Origin: Hypsibius dujardini
Lineage: Eukaryota > Tardigrada > Eutardigrada > Parachela > Hypsibiidae
DNA length: 33,700 nucleotides
Reading direction: 5' to 3'
Assembly (NCBI GenBank): GCA_001579985.1
Contig: LRSR01007129.1
Span: 1-33,700 of the forward strand
Below are positions 20,836 through 33,200 of this stretch, piece after piece. Positions within the stretch are counted from its first letter, which is position 1. Each line of letters begins with the position of its first letter. Made by a program: the position numbers and the translations under genes. The notes under the pieces were generated by a model that worked only from the letters and a program-made list of their open reading frames with translations, made no database searches and was not told the DNA's origin.

Positions 20836-23764
20836 ATGTGGGTTGCACGACTGGAAGGAGGACCGCGGAAAGTGAACCACGCCGCTGTGGTAAGAATTAT
20901 CGACAAATAACACTTTATTCCTGGTATTTTTTATCCATTAAACCGGTCTAATTATAAGACCTTTTTGCAGACTATCGATGACAAGATCTACTGCTTCGGT
21001 ATGTTGACGATTATTTGACCGGCATAAACTGGTTTTCCCTTTCAGCGGGAATTCTTGTCACTCACGCGACTGATTATTTCACTTTGTGACAATAAATAAA
21101 TACTAATTACAATATTAATTACTAATATTGATTACTAATATTACCTAATTATTTCAGGCAGAATCCCGTTTGTCGCTGACTAATATTGTATTTTTTGTAT
21201 AGCAATTGTAATATAACGAGCTATAGTAAATAAGAACTAACTAGTTATATAATACATTATTATTATAGTAATTCATTATTGTATTAAAATGACCCGAAGA
21301 CAAAATCGCCTGACAGTTTTTTTAGGGCAGAAAGTATAAACGTGTTTTTTAGGTGGCTACTGCTCCGGGGAGGACCACGAAATCAACCGGCCCATGGAGA
21401 TTTGCGTGCTGGACACGGACACACTCCGCTGGAAGGTGCTCCCACCGACGGCCGGCTTCGACGAGACCGCTGCCATCTCCGACGTGCCCTTCCACCGCTA
21501 CGGCCACTCTGCGGTAGCGTGGAAGCACCTCGTGCTGATCTGGGGCGGCCGGAATGACTCATCGGGATCGTGTAACACCCTCTACTGCTACGACACCCAT
21601 GAGAGGAAGTGGACGCGACCGGTGACCAGTGGGGAGACCCCGGAGAAGCGGGACGGTCATTCGGTCGCGCTGCTGGGCGATGTGATGTACATTTTTGGTA
21701 CGTGTCGTATGTGTGGATGTTATCTGTTATTGTTGTTTGTTCACTTGGCTCGGCAGTGAGTGAGGGACTTCTTGGCTCATATTTAGCGGTCATTGAGTTC
21801 CGGTGATGTATGGGGGTGTGCCACAATTGTGCGTTATCTGATTCAATTTCTACGCGTTGTTGTGTCGCCTTTGTCGAATGGCTTAAAGTCTGAATGATTG
21901 ATTGCTTAAATGTCTCTCTGGACTTTCGATTGTTTGAATGTTTGTCTGAATGTTTAGCTGCTAGAATGCCTGTCTCGATGTTTAACTGCTTGAATGCCTG
22001 TCTGAATGTTTCCACTGCTTGCTTGTCAGAATGCTTGCCAGTGCAATCGAACGTCCTGCCTGAGTTGATGATTGACTGACTGACTGACCTGTTATCTGTA
22101 TGCTTTTGGCCAGATGTCATGATTGTCTGGGTGTCTGTTTGTTTGTCTGTCTGCCAGCATCTCTGCCTGACTTGCTGGATGTCGGTCTGTCTGAATTTAT
22201 CTGACGTACGATTGTCTGTCTCAAGCGTAGACTGTTTGAGTTAGTTCTTGATTGACGGTCTGCTTTGTATGACTGATTGATTGCGTGATTGATATTTGTA
22301 CGAAGACGCGTCTGACTAACATGCTGCCGGAGCGCTTATAGTAATATCTAAAACTAAGGTTGCAACTAATTTTTTACTAACTTATCGACTGATTGTCTTC
22401 CATTCTCACTGGCTGACTGTCTGTAAGGCCGACTGATCGAACATTTTCTTTATTTCCTTCAGGTGGATTCGAGGAAAACGGCGATCGTTACTCTGCAGAC
22501 ATCTTTTCCCTGCACATTCCCACCATGACCTGGATACCAGTCTACTCGTGGGGCGACCGGCCCACGCCACGTGACTTCGCTACGCTGGAAGTGATTGGCG
22601 AGCGGCTTTACCTGTGGGGTGGCCGCGGAGATACCGATCCCCAAGGTCTACATACCGGCGAGGAGGTCTACGAGAACGCTATGTATGTCTTCGACACGTG
22701 CAACAACGAATGGTCCCGTTTGGCCTCGGACACGTCTCCACCACCGCCACGGCGCTCCCACGCTTCCTGGGTGTACCACGGGAAACTGTACATTTTCGGG
22801 GGCTACAACGGTTACTGCCATTATGGAGATACGTGGACTTTCGATCCCGCCACGATGTCGTGGAATGAATTGGGTAAGTGGAGTTTCTCTCACTTCGATC
22901 GGGAAATATATGTCTTTCTGTCTTTCTAAAAAAGTCTGTCAGTCCGTCTGTCTGTTTGTTTGTGTCAATTAAGCTTAAAACGTCTGCCTGTCTGTCTCTC
23001 TGCCTTTGTGTCTATCGACGCGTCTGTCTGTCTGTCTCTTATGTCAGTTAGTCTTATCTGTCTGACTGTGTATCTGTCTGTCATCCTGTCTGGGTTCGTG
23101 TCCGCCTTTATGAATGCATTGCCTGGTGCATTATAAAGTTCATTTCTGTTTGTCTGATTTGCCGTTCCGTAGTTTATCTAGCTATCTATTTGTCTACGTA
23201 TCTTCGGATATATTGGCTTGTCTGCTTATCTGACTAATCGACTGTCTGCATCGTCTATTCCTTGTCTGGCTGCGTTCTGGATGTTTTTGAAGTTGGTCGA
23301 TATCCGGGTTTCATGGATTGATTTACTCAACTGTCTCCTCTTTCTCTCCAGATTTCGGCTGTTCCCCTTGCAGGCCCAACCCCCGCCGACGCATGGCTTG
23401 CCGCGTGGCCGGCGATCGCATGTTCCTGTTTGGCGGGACGTCGCCCCACCCGCTGGGCAGCCCCGCTGTCCCCGTCAACGCCGAAGGCCTCCACGACCAT
23501 GACGACATGTACGTGTTGGAGTTTATGCCGCGGCTGAAAATCCTAGCCATGGTGAGTGAAAACTCCGTTGGATGTTTGTCTCGACCTGTCTATAGGCGTC
23601 TTCGACATTTTGTCTTGCCTCCACAGGTCGCCATGTTGAAGTACCGCATGGACACTGATAGCTTACCGACAGTATTACGTCTGGACTTCCTCTTTCACAC
23701 GCTTTCCAACACAGTTAACCGCCAGCAGCGGATTCGTCATCCTGCCGGGAATCACTCCGGATGA
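20836..23764 (+). CDS. KLHDC3: Kelch domain-containing protein 3-like (complete)
   Basis: Six exons: 20836-20889, 20971-20998, 21353-21697, 22463-22873, 23352-23551, 23627-23764. They total 1176 nt, 391 aa plus TGA, against about 382 aa for the vertebrate protein. The start MWVARLEGGPRKVNHAAV matches the conserved N-terminus of the family. Kelch blades are seen as YCFGGYCSGEDHE, RYGHSAVAWKHLVLIWGGRND, RDGHSVALLGDVMYIFGG, RDFATLEVIGERLYLWGGR, RRSHASWVYHGKLYIFGGYN and RRRMACRVAGDRMFLFGGTS, followed by a C-terminal tail. KLHDC3 is a Cullin-2 substrate receptor that reads C-terminal degrons in human cells; that role here is inference. Exon 2 is only 28 nt. The final residue is Gly. Confidence 0.93.
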
Positions 23765-25580
23765 TGATGATGCACCACACCAACCAGGGTGGAAAAGTCT
23801 TCCATTATTTTTCGTTTTACAATTTTTTTGTTGAAATATTATTATGAAAAATTCTGTGTTCTTTTATTGCTCCTTCTTCCGCCTTTTGTTTGTTTGTTTT
23901 GATGCGCTGTGATCTTCCGAGGAGAGGTAATCGTCAGACCGAGTTCAGGGTTCTTTAAACTTTTACGAGATTTGTTGCCCACTGATGAATGGATTGATTG
24001 ATTGGTTGAAACCAACATCCATTGATTTTAAGTCGAGCCTCGTTGCTTTCGTATTCCTTCGTGTGCTTTTACTTTTTGTTTGACTTGCCTGGAAAGAAAA
24101 AAGAAATTGTCCTTCTTGAAAACTTGCCAATTCTCGAAATCCCTTCATGAAACTGAAAGTTATTTCAGCGGCTGCCGAGCTTATGGAATGCTGGGATGGA
24201 GTAACTGGAATTTGATTGCGCACTGCAATTCCAGTTCTATTCCACCAATTATACGTCCATTCCAAGTAGGAGGGCGACTGCTCCCCTTTAGCTGGTTGGA
24301 GCACCACTGTTTAGGAACAGATATTCCTTGCTTGCTCCATTCCGTTGCTTTAGGATTTAGGAACGAAATAGGATTAATATCCCAAATTCCTAGCGAGTTT
24401 CCCATCCCATGCCGCATCTTGGATTTGGAATTTTGACATGCTTATTCCAACTTCAATGGAATTGGAACGAAATCTACAAATGGCGGACCCCTGACGCGCC
24501 CCGTAGGGGTCCTCCACGCCCCTTTCCCTTGGCAAAATCTTGGCATCTTCTCTAAACTGTCTAACATCATCGGAATTCTCGAGAGTTTATTCGTTGAGAA
24601 TTTGTTTCCCCCGACGAGATAAGCAACTCAATTTTTGGAAAGATGTTCTGCGAGCAGCTGCATCGGAATTTGACCTGAATTAGACGCGAAGACCTTCCGG
24701 ACCCCTAGGCGGATTTGCCTTTAAAGGACTTTCTCCTCTGTTCCGCAGCATTTCCCATCAATTGTACGAGTTCATTAAAGCAAAACAGCAATTTGGAATT
24801 TTGCCTTATCGGCGGAACAACCGATTGACAGCAGTGAGTGTAAGGAAAACGAATTTAAGAGCGTTTAAAATTTGTGCTTGAAACGATCGTCTGATTGTTG
24901 ATTGATTGCGCGGTTGTTTGTTTAGTTTTTCCTTTCGTTTCGGCTCAATGCTACGTTTTTCGCTTCCGTAACATTTGCTTTGTATATCCGCATTAGATGC
25001 TGTTTCGAAAGTTCGTAGCGGTTGCTCAGAGAATCGGGCGCAAAGTAGAACATGAACATTTCTTTGATTAATCCTCTGTGCCATCGCCTGATTGATTGAT
25101 TAATCACTTGTTGCATAATCCACTTTGCTACTCTCCTTCATCTGTTTTTTCCATTCCGAGAGGTGTTTGGGCATTCTCCTTCGATCTTTACGAAGGATTT
25201 GCCACATACCGAAAATCTTTGTGTGAGTTATTTGAAAGCCGTTTAAGTCAACTATTTAGATTCCGCGGGATACCCTGTACGAAAAATATTTATTAATTCG
25301 AATATATTGATTGCTTGATTGCTTGATTGTATTGTTGTTCTACGCTGCGGGAAATTTGGAAATCATTTTTATACTCTTACATCTATTGCATCTACTGTTT
25401 TCTTTAATTTCTAGCACAAGAGGACCTTTCTGTTTAATTTCCACTGGATATGCTTCGTGTTGCGAGCGGTAGGTGAAAGTGAATGCAACTTGACGCAAGG
25501 GGGATATTTTGCATATGCTTCAGTTGATTGATTGTTGATTGGCAAGGAGATTATTTTCGTACATTTTTCATCCCCTGTAG
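23765..25580. other. Intergenic region KLHDC3 to GPS2-like gene
   Basis: The block holds GGAATT/ATTCC-rich sequence (about 24140-24475), a hairpin GGACCCCT/AGGGGTCC at 24485-24512, and short TTGATTGAT runs. The word GGACCCCTGACG at 24485 also occurs at 11976. I see no gene. Confidence 0.5.
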
Positions 25581-28500
25581 GTGTTCAGAGACGTCTGACC
25601 TCTGTTCCCGCGGCACTGAATGACAACTTGACTATGACCAGTGAGAATGACGACGGCGACGGGGATGTGGATATGCGGGATGTGAGCGGCAAAGGCGCGG
25701 GTGTGGAGGACAACAACGGAGGAGGACGACCGACGCGGGCCGCCGCCGCTGCGGCCGCAAATCTCTCCGATCAGGAGCCACAGAGCAGCGGTTCGACGAA
25801 AAAGGGCCCTACTTATAGCCCACATGTACAGATGCTCAAGCCAAAGAACAGTGTTGTCGCAGCTGACAACGACGCTGCGGATACTTCGTTCGGTGAGAAT
25901 GTCGTATTTGTTCACTTGATTGATTGGTTGATTGGCGTGACTCGAATGGTGTAATTTTATGGTTTTGATTTGTATCTTGTTTTTGCTTTACGGTAAACGA
26001 TAATAAGAATAGAAGATTACATTCATTTTCATAAAATTGCATAATAAATTAGTTTTGCCTCACTTCAAACTCATTATATAGGAATTTGGTAGTTTTCATT
26101 CGGATGCATAGATATGTTGATATTTGTAATTCGTAGAAAACGACTGTCGCAGTCGCAAATGAAAAAAGTTTATTTGGAGTAATTTGCGGGGGTTTCTTTG
26201 TATCTTTTTACTTTACGCGTTTAATTTTAAAAGATTGCTTTTTAGTATACAAATAAATGTAAATAAATATTTAAATAAATTCTCTGTGCCTTCAGGTGCT
26301 TCTTCCGTAGTTTCAGAGTCGGAAACCAATCAGCCCTCCTCATCCGGCAATGCTCACTATCCCTCGACGAACGGCGGCAGCAGCGGCGGTCAGGCAAGTA
26401 CTCCCGCTCGGGCAGCCTCCCGTGGCGGCGGCGGCGACTCTACCGTTTTCGGCACATTCCGCTCCAGCATCCCGCAGGAGGTGTTTGAAAAGATTAAGGA
26501 GAGGATTACCGCCAGTCGAGAACGCGAAAAGCAGAGCGTAGCTAAGCAGATTCTGCGGAAGGAGGAGGAGAAGCGAAAGCTGGCGCGAGAACAGGACAAG
26601 GAGGACTTGGAAGCCACCGTGAGTCAAATTATTTTATGGCCGGGTGGGAATTTTATTGTATAGTTTTTTTAAGTTTTGGTAGACAACAAACAGAACAAGG
26701 TACTTTAATATCAGGCAGACGGGCGGGTGGGCGAACAGAAAGACGACAGAAACGACATTTGAAGCCCAGTGTGCTTGTGGCCATTAGACACAGACACATC
26801 GAGTGGAAAGACAGACATGGAAATGAACAGGCAAAGAGACGGGGAGCCATACGGAGAGGTATACAGACTACAAATAGGGCTGATAGACACATAGAGAGGC
26901 AGACATACAGATACACAGACCACAGATAGAGCTGACAGACAAATAGACAAGCCAGCAAGCAAACAGACGGACGTGCAGACAGGGAGATATATGAACAGGC
27001 ATGCAGACAGACATATAGACATATAGACAGAGAAACGGGCAACCCGACAGATAGGTCAGCGTGTTTGTTACCTCTAGATTCGGACGGTGCGGGAGAATAT
27101 CCGCGGGGCAAAGCAGAAGCGGCAACTCATCTATAATCAACTGAAACAGAAGCTCAACACGGAAGAGGGCTTGAAGAAGCAATTAGCGACACGCGATCGC
27201 GGCCGCGAGATGTCCAACCACGTCATCCACCATTCTTACCCCAATGCGATGTCGCTGATCAGCCAGACAAGTACGTCTTTCGCTTTGATTGAACCACACC
27301 CTTTCAACCCATGTTTTGTCTTTCCCCTCATCCCCACGCAGATCCATCGATGCGTCCCCGACTCATGCAAAGCTACCCGCCCATCAATTTGCCAATGAAC
27401 GCCATCATGCAGCAACAACAGCAACATCAAAGCAATCCTCACCTTGACACTCTGGCGCCGGTAAAAAAATCCTAATAGAGAGAACAATCAAAGTGTCAAG
27501 ATTATTAGACAAGTGGGCAGACCGACGGACAGACAGACAAGCGGACAGGCAGGCAGATTGACGGACAGACAGACAGACAGACAGATAGAGAAGTACTAAA
27601 ACAAAACGTCGAAAAAATAGACATATATTCCCGTGTAAGCTTGCATGGTCATTTCTATGGGTGTCTGACTTTTAGAATCAGTCGAAGCGACAACGGAGTG
27701 TCTCACCCGGTGGCCAAATCCCCGGTCCCAACTCAAATCACAGCTCCGGCTCCTCACGCCTGATGGATTCCGGGATGAGTCACGGACGTGGTAGTGGTGG
27801 TCATCTCCAACCACCGCCTAACAAGATGGCTCGACCCGGTGCACAAACCACTCCCGATACCCACGGTGGACCTTCTCAGTCTTCAAGTACGTTAAGAATT
27901 TGTGCGTCTAACAGAGGAACGGGCAGGCAGACAGAGCGACAGATAGACAGTGAGATAGATCGCGAAACAGGCAGTTAAATAAACAGACATGGCGAGAAAC
28001 TAAGAAACAATCCATTTGATCGTCTGCAGGAATGTCTGGAATCAAGTCGCCTAACAAGGGCTCCACCCCGGTTCACGGCCACAACAACCAAGGCAGCTCC
28101 GGCGGTGGTGGATCGAGTCAGCAACTCCAGCAGCAGCCGGTGACTATGGCAGGCCCCTTTGCTGTGGCACCATACGGCAGTGCTCTCGGCAATCAAGTTT
28201 TGTGTCTGATTAATCCCAATATGGTGGGCGCAGCCGCCAACAGTCAGCCGCAGTTCATCAACCCAGCCTTTCTGCAAAAGCCCGAGCATCTTGCCGCTCT
28301 GACTCAACAACAGCAGCAGGCAATCATGGCACAACAACTTCATGCCATGGGACAGATGGGACAAATGCCACCTGGTAAGTTTTCAACAGGAATGCTTCTT
28401 GTTTACCTATCTTTGTACCTGTCTGCCTGCCTGTTTATCTGTCTGTCTGTCAGAAAACTTGTCTATTTGTGTGTCTATCTGTCTGTTAATTTGCCTGTCT

Positions 28501-28978
28501 GCCTGACAGTTCTTTCTTGTCTGTGCCTGTCTGTTTGTTAAATGTGTCGGTTAATCAGTGTTGCAGTGACAGTCAGTCTGTCTAGGCATTTGTCTGTTAG
28601 TCTGTATGTACGGTAAGTGCTGCCCTTTTTCAGAGTACATCCGGCATGCGATGCAGCAGATGAGTGAGAACCAGCAGCGGTCGTCGATGACCAATGAGCA
28701 AGCCAATGTGGCTTTATACCGGCAATACCAGGCAGCTTTGCAGCAGCAACAGGGCGGCGGCGGTGGTGGCATGGCCCAGCCGCAGATCCTCCTGCGACCG
28801 GGAATGCAAATGCCACAAGACTTGGGCGGAGGCGGCTCAAACTCCCAGAACCGGTCCTCCCATGGCGGCGGTTCCAATGCACCTGGTTCAGGGCCGCATT
28901 CTGACCGCGACCGAGGTGGTGTCGGCGGCGGCCAGAACTCTGACCATGGATCTCAACGAGTAAGTTAATCGGAGATGG

Positions 28979-29033
<55 letters not shown>

Positions 29034-29286
29034 GTACAAACAGACAGCTGTACAAACAGACAACCAAATAGACATACAGACAGATTGTCAGATAAACAGA
29101 CAGACAGCCAAAGAAACATGCTCTACGGACAATTGATTTTTCTCTGTGCAGGTTGGTGGTATTACAAGCGGTCAGCCCGTGTTCGGCCACACCTTAGCCC
29201 ATCCCTATGGGATGGCCAGCGGCGGTGCGGCCGTGTCAAATCGGGAGTCTGGCGGCAGTTACCCTCGAACGGGTGCATCATCGTAG
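25581..29286 (+). CDS. GPS2: GPS2-like (G protein pathway suppressor 2) corepressor subunit (complete)
   Basis: Eight coding exons: 25634-25892 (exon begins at acceptor CCTGTAG, 25581), 26296-26618, 27078-27270, 27342-27460, 27676-27886, 28030-28374, 28634-28959, 29152-29286. They total 1911 nt, 636 aa plus TAG. Residues about 147-240 form a charged coiled coil (EVFEKIKERI, KQILRKEEEKRK, KQKRQLIYNQLKQKLNTEE) that aligns by eye with the GPS2 coiled coil that binds SMRT/NCoR and TBL1. The N-terminus is acidic and Ala-rich. The C-terminal two thirds are disordered, Gln-, Gly- and Ser-rich with poly-Gln and poly-Gly runs. Human GPS2 is about 327 aa, so this is nearly twice as long. The assignment rests on the coiled coil alone and could be another corepressor-type protein. 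The start at 25634 is the first ATG with clear coding character. Confidence 0.6.
27521..27588. repeat. CAGA array, GPS2-like intron 4
   Basis: GGACAGACAGACAAG and GACAGACAGACAG units. Confidence 0.9.
28980..29033. repeat. (CAGA)n microsatellite, GPS2-like intron 7
   Basis: A nearly pure array starting shortly after the donor of the 28634-28959 exon. Confidence 0.95.
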
Positions 29287-29862
29287 TCTTTGGTTATTAC
29301 TGTGTACTCTTTTTTTGGGCCATAGCACTGTGCTTGGGCTAAGCTGTGGTATTGTTTTTTTTAACTTTATGATTTCACAGTTGGGCGTCTCGGTTTTTTG
29401 TTTTGACTGTCTGTCTCTTTATCCGCCTGTCTGCATGTAGACTGCAGGATGGGTATGGTTTTTCTCCTTCCGTCCTTTTGAGGCCGCTTATCCCGGGTGG
29501 AATTTTGGTTTTAATACGGCAGGTCTCTTTCTCCCTCCCGTTCTGTCTCCTTCAGCGAGTCCTGGTGAATGAAGACCGCTGATTATGCTGATTCTTTTGT
29601 TGCGTGTTGATTTTGAGCGAGAAAAGGGTAAAGTAAAAGAACGTTAGAATGATTGAATTATATACTGTATTTCCGCGATAGATAGCGACAGCGTACGAGC
29701 TGTGGAACGTTTAATCGGCCACGCGGCGCTTGTGCTGTGTGCACGGTGCACACTATCCATTCCAGTACGACTGTCGCTATCTATCGCGGAAATACAGTAC
29801 ATAGATACTGATGCGGTGCTCGAAAAGTTTGGTACAAATGAAGTATCGCTCAGTCAGCCTGA
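29287..29862. other. Convergent intergenic region, 3' flanks of two genes, with a MITE
   Basis: The 3' ends of the GPS2-like gene (plus) and guanylate cyclase (minus) face each other across 576 bases. The region contains the inverted-repeat element at 29663-29799 and no coding exon. No perfect AATAAA was found for either gene here. Confidence 0.55.
29663..29799. mobile_element. MITE-like element with 27-bp terminal inverted repeats and TA flanks
   Basis: The arms 29663-29691 and 29771-29799 are perfect reverse complements over 29 bases, including a TA at each outer end. Taking TA as the target-site duplication leaves 27-bp terminal repeats (CTGTATTTCCGCG... and its complement) bounding a 133-bp element. 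After one bulged base the pairing extends by CGTAC. The loop contains a smaller inverted repeat (GTGCAC GGTGCAC). Size and TA flanks fit a non-autonomous Tc1/mariner-type element; the family is not identified. Confidence 0.72.
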
Positions 29863-30229
29863 TTAATCAATCAAAACCGAAACTTGCGGGCTTGGCTGGT
29901 TGCTCTCAAGCCAAAACGTCTCCATCTTTCCTTTGCCTTTGATGGTCGTCGTTCCTCGGGAGTACAGTCGAAGTTGTGGCACCTCCTGTAAGAACTCTGC
30001 TGTCTTTGAACTGACGTGAATTCGGCCTGGTTCGCCGTGACTCTCCATGCGGCTCGCAGTGTTCACCGTGTCCCCAAATCTGAGTAAAAAGAGCAGATCA
30101 AGAGAGATGCCCCGGAGGGAGTGATTCTCAAAACTTACAGGCAGTAACGGGGTGTTCGATGTCCGACAACTCCTGCTGCAACAGGCCCTGGAAATAACGT
30201 GTATCACTTCTATATATCTGTCTGCCTGG

Positions 30230-30265
<36 letters not shown>

Positions 30266-33200
30266 TTGTCTGTCTGTTTGTTTGTGTCGAAATCACCTGA
30301 ATGCATTCCCACTCGCAGACTAGTATCTCCGCGGAAAGCCGTGGCCGAGTACCCCTCCAGGAAGGAAATGGCCATCAGTGCTATAGCTTGAGCGTGACCT
30401 GTGCCGTTCGGTATTGGAAGACCACTGACTACCTACAAAAAATAGCATTGCAATTAAAAATAACTCTCTTGATCGGGGCAATTTTAGGCTCACTATGGCG
30501 CCGGAAGGTACTCACCACATAAGAATCATTTATCGTTTCCAATTTGTAGACGTCAAACTTGATAATCAAGGCGTCCAATGTGGAATAAACTTGGTTGAGG
30601 AAGAAGATGACGTCGTACGGTGAACTGTTCACTGCGTAAGCAGGGAAACCGTCAATGTCGCTGAAGTACACGGTCACCATGTCGAACATTTTTGGAGTGA
30701 CATCCTGATTGGCCCGAAGTCTCTCCACGATGATCCTGAAGATTAAACATCAACCTTTTCACATACATATTGCCGTACAGAATTAATTAAAATTCTGTAT
30801 ATTATTACAAATACTTTTTGAGACTCAAAAGCATTTTAACTAAACATTCGAGAGACTAAATTCTCAATAAAAACGTATGTCAGAAATTAAGTTATTGGCA
30901 ATTGTTTAACAGATTAAATAGATTAATTTAATTTAGGAGATTTAAAGTAATGATTTTTGAAGACAAATTAAGTAATAAATTACGATAATGTAAAATTCGA
31001 AAGATAGTGTTTATTAGTTTCAACCTTGGCAGCATTTCTTCCAGCAACGAGTCACATAATCGTCTCTGCTCAAGGAGCTCCCTTGTCCGCTCGCCGACCT
31101 TCAACTCCAAATCTTTAGCGTAAATTTCATGACGCTTCAATGTACGGGTCATGAGATTATCCTGGTGCCTTATTTGAAGCTTCGAAAAGATTTCCATCTG
31201 CACGGCACGAATTGTCGGCCGCCGAAGGGGTTCTTCATTGCAACACTGGCAAATCAAGTTGCTGATGTCGTCCGGCACGAGGGGAGAGTGAACAGCCTGG
31301 CCTAATAAGAAAATATTAGAAGCTTCAACTGCTGATCGATGAAGCTTTTTACCGAACGACTGTAGTAACCTGAACGTCAGTGAAGTCAAGTTTTGAAGAG
31401 CAACCCTCGGCAAACCTCTTTTGAAGTATGCAGTATACAGTAATATGCTCGAATTTCGAAATGCAAGGTGTTCAATAATATAATAAAAGTGATCATGTAT
31501 ACATGAATATATTTGTTTTGTTTTTCTCACCAGCAAGCTTTCACTTTTTTCGTACAGTTAATCTACTTTTTAGTTAACAAAGCCTTCTGTCACCGCGTCA
31601 AAATATTAACAGCAAAGCAACATATATAGCTGGACATGGTGAGTCTTCGTTATATTTTAAAGAAACCTTATGTCTTTCAACTTTTCATTTTTTTTATATT
31701 TCAGCAAAGTCTACATCTTTTTTCTTTTGACAAATTGTTTGACTGTTGCTCTTCCTAAATAGTAATACGTATTCTTGAAAGGCAACAAACACCTCAAAAG
31801 TTGTAAGCGTAATAAATGTTCCGCCCTTCCTTTGTCCGGAAACACATGGGCTTGCCACGTGTGAGCGTGTACAAGTGATAATTTCAAAAACCGAGCAAAT
31901 ATGGTCTTTAAAATGAATACATGCTTGCCGTGCACGAAACACGCTTAGTAAAACGCTTACAAGGAAGTTGCACCACTCCCTTCGGCAAAATCTTCCCCCT
32001 CTGATTGTCATCATCTGTTTGCCTGGTATGTCTTGCTATATAACCATCAAGAATATCCGCAAAAAACGAGACCTTCCATGTTTAGATATTAAAAACTTGC
32101 TTACAACGTTATAGAGGGCGCTGCGAAGTTACAGGGCAAGCCGCAAGATTGATAGCTGGATTGATGACTCCAGCAATACGCTGAATGAAACACAGATCCA
32201 ACAATCAGTGGAACTGAAAGCTTGTCGAAATCGCAGCGCCGTCTATGACGGGTTGAACGAGTTTTAAATATTTAAAAATAGAAGGTCTCGTTTATTGCTG
32301 ATGCTCTCGATGGATATATTGCCAGATACACCAGGCAAATACATGATGACAATCACAGGTGGAAGATTTCATCAGGGGGAATTGTGCAATTTCGTTGTTA
32401 GTCAAACACTTTAGTAAACGTTCGCAGAGAAGAGAGATTTTCGGGCTCACCTGGTAGCTCTCCCTGTTCCCTCTCAAATGGAGTAACGGATCCCATAAAA
32501 ATTTTGAACATAATGACACCTAAAGCGCAAATGTCCGCAGCTGCCGCTGGAGAATACGCATGACTTTCGAGCTGTCCGGCCACCATTTCGAGGGCTACTG
32601 TCCAGATGTTTAGTTCGCCAAGTGGACGAGCCTCTGCAGGCACTTGTTGCCGGTCGTTCCGGCAAAGTTCTTGCAGATGCTGATGACCTAGCTTGGAAAT
32701 CTTCAGTACGAAATGTCGGTCGATAATGCAGTGCTCGGCGGTCAGGCAGCCGTGGTATCTTAACTTGGAGTTGTGAATAAAACCAACTCCCTGAAAATAG
32801 GTTTTACATACATAGGGAACTAGTACAACGCTTATTACAGTATGTAGACAATCAATTGTAATCTTGATGATACATTAATAATACTTGCTGGAAACAGTAG
32901 GAGTAGTAAAAATATCCTCAGTTAGTTATTAATTTTAATTTTAGTATTATTCAGAAAAATTGAAAACTAAATTAAAAATTAAAAAAATTAGTATTATTCA
33001 GAAAAATAATTATTTTTAAACTGAATAATTTGAGTTTTCGATATAAGAATATGAAAATATTTCAAGTAGTATTATATGTAATTTTAGGAACTGTGAGTAC
33101 AGCAAGAACGAAAGACAAGAAATTGGACATTGTTCCGCAAATAGTGATTTTGTAGCTTTAAAGCCCATGCTGAGTGAATAATGATCTTGCCTGAATTAAA

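Noticed and set aside
21383-22120. 245-codon minus-strand open frame
   Set aside because: It is antisense to KLHDC3 exon 3 and continues into its intron. The plus strand has matched splice sites and Kelch motifs, while the minus frame resembles nothing.
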